A program made the translations under genes and the position numbers. From positions 517 through 6,116 of the forward strand of contig DQGU01000188.1 of assembly GCA_003524565.1 (NCBI GenBank): a DNA stretch of 5,600 nucleotides, given 5' to 3'. The notes under the pieces are model-generated. The model made no database searches, was not told the DNA's origin, and saw only the letters and a list, made by a program, of their open reading frames with translations. This DNA comes from Rhodospirillaceae bacterium. Its GTDB lineage: Bacteria; Pseudomonadota; Alphaproteobacteria; Micavibrionales; UBA2020. This document shows, in pieces, positions 1-4,996 of the stretch; position 1 is the stretch's first letter, and every line of letters begins with the position of its first letter.

Positions 1-1176
1 CGGGTGTAAAGCCGCCCGCCTCGACGCCGTTGAAATGGTTGAACGTCACGCTGTGGCGCGGGTGAAACCCGGCGCGCAGCAGGGCGGCATCCAGCGTGCC
101 GATGGCGGCCGCCACATTATCCCCCGCCGCATGTACGCAAGCAGCATCGTCGAAATCAATATCTGCCGCATCGGGCATTTCAAATTCCGGCGCTTCGGGC
201 AGGGGGTGAAAGCCTTTCGCGCCCGCGCCGTTGGTGCCGTAATATTTATCTGCGCCGGGGGTTGTTTCATCGCCGTTCAGCGCGAAACTGCGGTCGGCGG
301 ACAAATCGCCGCCGCCGGTTAAACTGCCCGCCGCACCGATGCTGCGGTTTGCCGCAGCCTTTGCGTCCAGTGCGGATTCAAGCCCTGTGACGTCCGTTAT
401 CGCATGCGCATGCGACAGGGGGGCGCGGCTGTCAAGCGCGTCGCCAAGGCCGCTGACAGCGGATATTTCATGCGTATGCGCTGCCGCCGCCTTCGCCGCC
501 AGCGCGGCGGTCAGGCCGTCAATATCCGCAGTGCCGTGCGTATGCGCGGCAGGCGCGTAATCTTCAAGGATAAGCGAAAGCCCGCCAATATCCGCGCTGC
601 TATGTGTATGCGCATTGTTTGCCTTGGCCGCCAGCGCCGCGGCAAGGCCGGAAATAGCGTCCATGTCATGGCCATGTGCGCTATCTGCCTTGGAATCCAG
701 GGCGGCATCCAGCCCGCTGATGTCTGCGGGCGTATGGCCATGCGTGGCCGCGGCTTTGCCCGCCAGCGCAGACGCGAGCCCGCTCACCTGCGCCATGCCC
801 AGCGCCGCGGCCTGCCACGCATCGCCGCTATATGAAAGAACGTCCCCTGCGTCCGCGCCCGCGGGCAGCACCAGTTGCCGGGCGGCGGGAATGTCGTTGA
901 CGATGTCTTTTTCCCCTGCGGAAAAATTCACCTTCGCCCCGCCGCTGCTGGATGCCAGCGCGTTATCGCGTACCAGCGTTTGCGCGTCAGACAGGTGGCC
1001 GGTGCCAACTTCCCACTCGCCCGCGCTGCGGTGGCGGATGAAATAAAAAAAACATCGCTGCCGCCCGTGCCAAACGCATCGGCAAAACTGCGGCATCCGG
1101 CCACAGCCGCAAGCAGCAGCGCGCCCGTGCCGGACGAGGCTGTTTTTTGCGCTACGAAATTTGCAATCGCGTTCAT
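1..1176 (-). CDS. Phage tail-fibre-like protein with HxH repeats, frame-shifted and cut by the window edge
   Basis: Probable virion tail protein, about 392 residues visible, with the C-terminus beyond the left edge. The start at 1176 is chosen for an AAAGGA Shine-Dalgarno seven bases upstream. In the start frame the protein ends after 82 residues (stop near 928). A -1 shift in the T8 run at 1045-1052 joins it to a long open frame that stays open to the edge. The joined N-terminus (about residues 5-105) matches a domain common in phage tail proteins: GTG-x-L-x-L, a CRSFADAFG stretch, Y-x-I, WEVGTG at 55-60, LASSSGG at 74-80, VNFSAGEKDIV at 83-93 and a closing PAARQ. Conserved pieces lie on both sides of the shift, so the joined product is the ancestral one. 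Residues 132-263 are six 22-residue repeats, followed by a GSLTGGGDLSADRSF segment (about 284-298) typical of fibres. No enzymatic motif or chaperone domain is visible. The receptor-binding role is inference. Confidence 0.8.
353..784 (-). repeat. Six 22-residue HxH tail-fibre repeats plus a partial seventh
   Basis: Within the fibre gene, the unit SGLxxALxxKAxxxHxHxxxDI recurs six times from 784 down to 389, followed by a half unit lacking the histidines (388-353). The HxH codon triplets lie at 734-742, 668-676, 602-610, 536-544, 470-478 and 404-412, each exactly 66 bases apart. The pairs read HGH, HGH, HTH, HTH, HTH and HAH. The GL, AL and HxH positions are kept while the rest varies, so selection acts on the protein pattern and the DNA is not a recent tandem duplication. 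The fourth unit is the most divergent (SLILEDYAPAA in place of xxALxxKA). The pattern resembles phage tail repeat families in which trimers form elongated shafts. Confidence 0.9.
1018..1052 (-). promoter_or_regulatory. Candidate -1 frameshift site: T8 slippery run with downstream hairpin
   Basis: Read on the minus strand, GAT GTT TTT TTT ATT contains a U UUU UUU heptamer in the correct phase. Slipping back one base gives TAT TTC ATC CGC, which enters the conserved frame (YFIRHRSAGEWEVG). After an 8-base spacer (1044-1037) comes a possible stem: CGC (1036-1034) pairs with GCG (1020-1018), and CCGC (1031-1028) pairs with GCGG (1024-1021), with an AGC loop and a two-base bulge. Spacing and structure suit programmed -1 frameshifting, but the stem is short. 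A run of 9 or 6 T's would also restore the frame, so a base-call or real indel mutation remains possible. Confidence 0.5.
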
Positions 1177-1180
1177 GCCT

Positions 1181-1549
1181 TTATCCTTTGGCGGTGCAGG
1201 GTGGGTGTTGTTGAGGCGGGCGGGCGGCGCAGGCGCTATCGGGCAGACAGGCAAAAAAACGCTGCACGGTGGATAGCGGGGCGGAAAATCCCTCCGCCAG
1301 CAGCGCATCGCCGAGGGTGTAATAATCCACACAATCGCCGTTTTGCTGCAAAAACATCTGCATCAGGGTGATAACTTCGCTCACGCGCCAATCGCCTTTT
1401 GCAAAACGGCGGGCGAGTGTGCCCAGCGCGCCCATTTCATCCTCCACAGCGCAAACAAAACGTGCGTTCAGCTGCAAACGGTAAAGCTTGCCCGCGTGGC
1501 GGAAATTGAAGGCCGGCGGCGGGGCGGGTGTATGTGCGGCTTCGTTCAT
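1181..1549 (-). CDS. GTA gp10-like phage tail assembly chaperone
   Basis: A 122-residue protein resembling the gene-transfer-agent gp10 / tail assembly chaperone family. Such proteins are thought to bind the tape measure or tail tube subunits during tail assembly in the cytoplasm and are not part of the finished particle. The match rests on layout and motif: KLYRLQLNARFVCAVEDEMGAL (residues 21-42), then LARRFAKGDWRVSEVITLMQMFL (45-67), and a C-terminal helix-rich part with ALLAEGF and VQRFFACL (82-102). The tail PPQQHPPC is low complexity. The start ATG overlaps the portal stop as ATGA, pointing to translational coupling. The stop is four bases before the fibre start. In phages and RcGTA this gene normally follows the major tail protein and precedes the tape measure; here neither neighbour is present. 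No frameshifted extension of the chaperone itself was seen. Confidence 0.72.
   Translation of the reverse strand: MNEAAHTPAPPPAFNFRHAGKLYRLQLNARFVCAVEDEMGALGTLARRFAKGDWRVSEVITLMQMFLQQNGDCVDYYTLGDALLAEGFSAPLSTVQRFFACLPDSACAARPPQQHPPCTAKG
1184..1189 (-). promoter_or_regulatory. Ribosome binding site of the fibre gene
   Basis: AAAGGA on the minus strand, seven bases before the ATG at 1176 and just inside the end of the chaperone gene. It supports starting the fibre gene at 1176. A longer reading of the same frame, extending upstream to 1332, would overlap the chaperone. Confidence 0.7.
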
Positions 1550-2757
1550 GCCTGCACCCCGTCCAGTTTGTCGCCGCCCTCAATCGGCGCAAGGCCGAGC
1601 GCGGCGCGCTTTTCGTTGAGCGTCATGAAACCCGCATCGTTGATACGCTGCCAGATTTTTTCGCGCCGCAGGGCAAAGGCCTCGATTTTATCAATGTCGT
1701 AATCGATGCGGATATCATCGCCGAAGCGCGGGGCGAGCCAGTGGTTCAGCTCGTCCTTCACATGGTCAATCAACGGCAAAACGGCGTCGTCGAAAAGGGC
1801 AAGCCGCGCCTGCTCGAAATTCGCGAAGGTGAGCGAACCGTCAATGCCCACCAGCTGCGGCGGCACATGAAACGCCAGCGCGATTTCGCGCGCCGATACG
1901 TCTTTTCCGGCCAGCCAGTCCATGTCCTTGGGGCTCAGCGACATTTCGCGCCAGTCGAGCCCGCCTTCAAGAACCAGCGGGCGGCCTGCATTGCCGCTGC
2001 CGCTGAAAAAACTTTCCAGCTCGGCCTTCAGCCCCTCGCGCTGCTCGTCCGTCAGGGTGGCGGCGGTGTCGCTGTGCGGGGGTTTATAAACCAGCGCGCC
2101 GGATGGCCTGCCCGATGATTGCAAAAGCGCGGCGTTCCAGCGGCCGGCGTCGTTGTGCTGGTCGATGCTGGCGGCGGCGGCCTCCAGCGGGCTCATGCCG
2201 TACCAGTCGTCCAGCGGGTGAAAAGCCTTGAGGTGCAAAAGCCTGCTTTTCCCGCCCAGCATATCGACGGGGAAATCGACGCTGCGCCCGCCAACGCTGT
2301 ATCTATAGGCAGACGGCAGCCCATGCGCGCCCGGAATAACCCGCAGGCGGTCGGGGCGCAGCGTCCACAGTTCGCGCGGCGGGGCGTCTTCGCCGCCGAC
2401 GGCTTCGATATAACTGTTGCCCGCAATCAGGTAAAACGCATAAACGGCTTCGAACAGCTCCGCCCCGCCCTGCATGGGGTTCGGCTGGGTCAGCAGCCTT
2501 GCGAGCGGGTGTTCCTCCAGCCGCGTTTTATGCGCGGCCTTGCCCTGCATGACCACCCACGGCACCGCCGCCGCGCTCTGGCTTATCAGCCGCACGCAGC
2601 GGTGGGCGATAACGTTTTTCTGGTATCCCTCGCGCGCCAGCTGGTCGTACTGGCGCGGCGTGAAACGCGGCTGCAAGGGGCCTGATTGCACCATCAGCGG
2701 CGCGCTCGCACTCGCCTTCACGGCTTTTTTGGATAAGAAAATATTTTTCCAGCCCAT
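1546..2757 (-). CDS. Phage portal protein, HK97 family
   Basis: A 403-residue portal protein, close to the usual family length. Twelve copies would form the ring at one vertex of the head through which DNA enters and leaves and to which terminase docks. Family hallmarks are FTPRQYDQLAREGYQKNVIA (residues 32-51), VRLISQSAAAVPWVV (55-69), HPLARLLTQPNP (83-94), FYLIAGNSYIE (108-118), the LRPDRLRVIPG block (133-143), HLKAFHPLDDWYGMSPLEAA (175-194), RPLVLEGGLDWREMSLSPKDMDWL (259-282), and the AFHVPPQLVGIDGSLTFANFEQAR region (295-318). The C-terminus DAGFMTLNEKRAALGLAPIEGGD is also typical. The start at 2757 has a GGAG box seven bases upstream. It lies 49 bases after the terminase stop and overlaps the next gene by four bases. 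No disruption is visible. In most phages a prohead protease and capsid gene follow; here they do not. Confidence 0.96.
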   Translation of the reverse strand: MGWKNIFLSKKAVKASASAPLMVQSGPLQPRFTPRQYDQLAREGYQKNVIAHRCVRLISQSAAAVPWVVMQGKAAHKTRLEEHPLARLLTQPNPMQGGAELFEAVYAFYLIAGNSYIEAVGGEDAPPRELWTLRPDRLRVIPGAHGLPSAYRYSVGGRSVDFPVDMLGGKSRLLHLKAFHPLDDWYGMSPLEAAAASIDQHNDAGRWNAALLQSSGRPSGALVYKPPHSDTAATLTDEQREGLKAELESFFSGSGNAGRPLVLEGGLDWREMSLSPKDMDWLAGKDVSAREIALAFHVPPQLVGIDGSLTFANFEQARLALFDDAVLPLIDHVKDELNHWLAPRFGDDIRIDYDIDKIEAFALRREKIWQRINDAGFMTLNEKRAALGLAPIEGGDKLDGVQA

Positions 2758-2764
2758 GCGGGTA

Positions 2765-2768
2765 CTCC
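2765..2768 (-). promoter_or_regulatory. Ribosome binding site of the portal gene
   Basis: GGAG on the minus strand, seven bases upstream of the ATG at 2757, in the 49-base gap after the terminase stop. It fixes the portal start. The gap shows no hairpin or clear promoter. Confidence 0.7.
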
Positions 2769-2806
2769 GGCTTTGGTTGTTGTGTCTTATGTGCGTGGCA
2801 AACGTT

Positions 2807-4255
2807 TCAATCCGGCTGCCATATCATCGGGCGCGGCTCTTTGCGCGGGGCCAGCATCAGCTCGCTCAGCGCCCAGACGCGCGCATCCACGCGGTCGGGG
2901 CTTTTGGCATCTTGCAGCGGGTCAAACCGGCACATCTGGTCTTCCAGTGCCGGAAAAGCGCCGAGGTGATGTACAAGTCCGCGCGCATCCAAGGCCGCAA
3001 TGGGCTCCGCCCGCGCCATCTTGCCGCGGCTGGCGTGCACCGATTTATAGGCGATGCTGGCATCGAAACTGCGCAGCGTGTGTTCGACCAAATCGCTGCC
3101 CTGATTGACCTCGGCGACCACACGGTCGGCCTGATATTTGTAATAGGCGCTAATCACGGCCGATGCCCATTCGGGCGGGCTCATGCGGCCTGACAAATCC
3201 GCGATGATATACCCGCGCCCGTCGGTGCCGAGACCTGCGACAATAATGCCCGTCTCGTCGCTATAGCGTCCTGACGTCACGGCGGGGTCAACCGCGACCA
3301 CGATGCGTTTCATTTCCGGCGCGTCTGCGGGGTGGCGGCGGGCGCGGTCGATGCCGGCACGCTCCCACAGCGCATTCGGGCGGTCGCTGTGAAAAGCTTC
3401 TTCGGCGCTTGACGGATATTCGCGGCGAAATGTCCAGATGCCGCCCAGCTCTTCCATTTTCACGCGCCGCCAGTACATTTGCGCATCATCAAGGCCGTAG
3501 GCGGTTTGATAATCTTTTTCCTCCGCACTGGGCGCGAAATCCGCCGGGGGCGTTTTGCGGTATTCTTCCTGCCAGAACCACGGCACGAAAACAAACGTGT
3601 ATCCGCCGCGCCCCTTTTGCGCATCCATGCACATCTGGTAGAAAAGTCCGGCGGCACCCGCCGATGTGCTCTCTAAAATAACCTCGGTGCCTTTTTCGTC
3701 CGGCACGGCCTGCAGCGCGCCTGCGACGTGCTGTTCCGCCTGCGCCCAATAGGCAACTTCGGAGCCGTGAAAATATTGCAGGGTATGCGCGCGTCCCACC
3801 CCTGACGATTTCGCCGTGCCGACGGCATAGCCTGAATCAAGCCTGCCGAAAACCAGTTCGCGCGATGAACGGCGCGTGGCGAGCGGGCGCACGGCTTCGG
3901 GGCAGTTCTCGTAAAACCTTTGCACCATCGCATGAATGGCGCGCGAAGCGTCTTCCAGATGCGTCAGGATAAACGCCCGCACGCCGCGCCGGTGCGTGAC
4001 TTTCCAGTAAAACCGCGCCTGAACGTAAGTGGAGCAGCCTTGTTGCCGCCCCTTTAAAATCAGCGCCCGCACGCGGCCGGTGGTGACCAGCTGCTCTTCC
4101 AGTTTTTCGTGTATATATTTCTGCGCACTGTTCAGCTTCAAGGGCACAATGCGCCCGCCCTTGGCGCGTACCTTCAGGCATTTGGCGGCGTAATGCGCAA
4201 AATCCGCCATCAGCCGCGCGCGGATGCGGCGTTCTTTTTCATTCATCTGCTGCAT
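2807..4255 (-). CDS. terL: Phage terminase large subunit (packaging ATPase and nuclease)
   Basis: A 482-residue large terminase that would cut concatemeric DNA and pump it through the portal using ATP. The N-terminal ATPase domain shows a Walker A-like loop GRQQGCST (69-76), with Cys where classical loops have Lys. It also has YFHGSEVAYW (161-170), where Glu166 is the likely Walker B acidic residue, and a coupling motif ILESTSAG (193-200). PWFWQEEYR (225-233) and FRREYPSSAEEAF (276-288) are typical linker blocks. The RNase H-like nuclease domain has VDPA (322-325), SDETGI (332-337), AEVNQG (381-386) and DRVDARVWAL (454-463), supplying Asp323, Glu382 and Asp454/Asp457 as likely metal ligands. 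The length suits a full protein and no break is seen. The start at 4255 follows the small upstream gene by eight bases. A second ATG at 4246 is possible; neither has a strong Shine-Dalgarno sequence. Confidence 0.95.
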   Translation of the reverse strand: MQQMNEKERRIRARLMADFAHYAAKCLKVRAKGGRIVPLKLNSAQKYIHEKLEEQLVTTGRVRALILKGRQQGCSTYVQARFYWKVTHRRGVRAFILTHLEDASRAIHAMVQRFYENCPEAVRPLATRRSSRELVFGRLDSGYAVGTAKSSGVGRAHTLQYFHGSEVAYWAQAEQHVAGALQAVPDEKGTEVILESTSAGAAGLFYQMCMDAQKGRGGYTFVFVPWFWQEEYRKTPPADFAPSAEEKDYQTAYGLDDAQMYWRRVKMEELGGIWTFRREYPSSAEEAFHSDRPNALWERAGIDRARRHPADAPEMKRIVVAVDPAVTSGRYSDETGIIVAGLGTDGRGYIIADLSGRMSPPEWASAVISAYYKYQADRVVAEVNQGSDLVEHTLRSFDASIAYKSVHASRGKMARAEPIAALDARGLVHHLGAFPALEDQMCRFDPLQDAKSPDRVDARVWALSELMLAPRKEPRPMIWQPD

Positions 4256-4263
4256 GGCGGGGC

Positions 4264-4551
4264 TTATTCAAGCGCCCGCAGCGCGTCTTCATGCGCGCGG
4301 GTGGCTTCTTTGTCCTTGCCCGCGCCGTCTGCGGTTTGCGCGGCCAAGTCGGGCAGGGTCTTTTTCAAAAGCGCCAGCGCGGCGCTCACCTGCGTCGAGG
4401 TCATTTTTTTCGCGCCCAGCACATGCTGCTCCAGCGCGTCGATAATCGCGCGGGCGTCAATGGCACGGCGCGGGTCTTTGCGCGCAGGCGCCTTTTTCGC
4501 TGGCCGCTTTTTTATCTGCGTGGTTTTTTTCGTTTTTGTTTTGCTTGCCAT
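4264..4551 (-). CDS. Small basic protein, probable terminase small subunit-like
   Basis: A 95-residue protein directly before the large terminase, the usual place of the small subunit that recognises packaging sites. The first 30 residues are very basic, with runs such as KTKTKK and KKRPAKKAPARKD that resemble histone-like DNA-binding tails. Residues 50-68 (MTSTQVSAALALLKKTLPDL) look like the C-terminal helix seen in short proteins before terminases (MTxxQVxAAxxLLxKxLPDL). No helix-turn-helix domain is evident, so the DNA-binding part seems reduced to the tail. The frame is open upstream to an ATG at 4767, but the ATG at 4551 is preferred because the longer version would read through a strong terminator and has no recognisable content. 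No clear ribosome binding site precedes 4551, so the start is less certain than the frame. Confidence 0.62.
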   Translation of the reverse strand: MASKTKTKKTTQIKKRPAKKAPARKDPRRAIDARAIIDALEQHVLGAKKMTSTQVSAALALLKKTLPDLAAQTADGAGKDKEATRAHEDALRALE

Positions 4552-4573
4552 GGCTGTGTCAGGGCCTCGATAC

Positions 4574-4606
4574 AAAAAACCCGCTGCCGTGGGGCGCGGG
4601 TTTTTT
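4574..4606. terminator. Strong bidirectional rho-independent terminator
   Basis: A perfect 11-bp inverted repeat: AAAAAACCCGC (4574-4584) and GCGGGTTTTTT (4596-4606), with an 11-base loop. The GC stem is followed by a run of T's on either strand, so it can stop transcription in both directions. It sits only 22 bases upstream of the first minus-strand gene, between two divergent genes, where no converging transcript is apparent. Confidence 0.88.
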
Positions 4607-4885
4607 AAAAAGATGTTTGGGGGTTCGTGTCCGTTCAACCCGCAATTCGGGAGCATGGTTGGATTTGGCCAAAAATGACGCCCGCTGGCAAAATGTTTTT
4701 TTTGCACTCCCTTCGCCGCCTTATGCAGGCTTGGCTTTTTGTGTGGATGCTCAGGGGGATAGGCCATCCTTGCGGTCTGGCTGTTTGCGGTGCGGCGGGT
4801 GGGGGCGAATCAAAAATCCCGCTTTGTTGCGGCGGGTTGCATCCGGTTTCAGAAACGCGCGGCGGCGGGCGCGGCGCAGGGCTAA

Positions 4886-4930
4886 GGCATTTAAATTCAG
4901 ACATTTAATGCCAAAATCTGCCCTGAATTT
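4886..4930. repeat. Overlapping AT-rich dyads, possible operator
   Basis: Two inverted repeats overlap. GGCATTTAAAT (4886-4896) pairs with ATTTAATGCC (4903-4912) with one bulged T. AAATTCAG (4893-4900) pairs with CTGAATTT (4923-4930). The second ends on the -35 box of the ankyrin promoter, so a bound regulator could control it. A role is inferred only from position and symmetry. Confidence 0.4.
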
Positions 4931-4957
4931 GACATTTACATATATAAACCTTAGGAT
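4929..4957 (+). promoter_or_regulatory. Sigma70-like promoter of the ankyrin gene
   Basis: TTGACA (4929-4934, perfect consensus), a 17-base spacer, then TAGGAT (4952-4957, four of six matches to TATAAT). The local AT-rich context (TATATAAA) contrasts with the GC-rich surroundings. Transcription would start near 4964, giving a leader of about 30 bases before the ATG at 4997. Confidence 0.65.
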
Positions 4958-4996
4958 AAAGCTCTTTTGTTTCACCCGCCAAAGGTTTCAAGCGGC

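Larger units (their letters stand above)
4607..4996. other. Intergenic region without a convincing gene
   Basis: Open frames exist on both strands here, but none has recognisable protein content. The left two thirds are GC-rich with several short hairpins: CCCG/CGGG at 4639-4651 around CAATT, and CCCGC/GCGGG at 4818-4836. On the minus strand the latter is followed by ATTTTTG and could be a weak terminator. The right third (about 4886-4960) turns sharply AT-rich and holds two dyads and the promoter for the ankyrin gene. No tRNA, integrase or attachment-site core was recognised. A promoter for the minus-strand operon should lie here or farther right, but no good -35/-10 pair was found. Confidence 0.6.

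Noticed and set aside
402..413. Palindrome GCATGCGCATGC as a regulatory or recombination site
   Set aside because: It is the HAH codons of the sixth fibre repeat; the same CAT-rich pattern recurs at each HxH motif.
353..784. Regular 66-nt repeat spacing, considered as a CRISPR array or satellite DNA
   Set aside because: The repeats are conserved as protein (GL, AL, HxH) and not as identical DNA, there are no spacer/repeat units, and they lie inside an open coding frame.
928..1332. Longer version of the fibre N-terminus starting at 1332
   Set aside because: It would overlap the tail chaperone gene by about 150 bases; the start at 1176 has a good ribosome binding site and matches the family N-terminus.
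1528..2685. Long open frames on the plus strand antisense to the portal
   Set aside because: Arg- and Ala-rich translations without family features, explained by GC-biased codons of the portal gene on the other strand.
4611..4690. Possible tRNA or prophage attachment site near the terminator
   Set aside because: A T-arm-like stretch was seen (GGTTCGTGTCC), but no cloverleaf, acceptor stem or duplicated core could be built, and no integrase is in the window.
4264..4767. Extended 167-residue version of the small terminase-like gene
   Set aside because: The extra 72 residues read through a perfect terminator hairpin and have no recognisable content.
4635..4904. Open frames of about 90 residues on both strands in the intergenic region
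   Set aside because: Compositionally odd, with no recognised family, no good ribosome binding site, and overlapping hairpins; more likely chance frames in GC-rich DNA.
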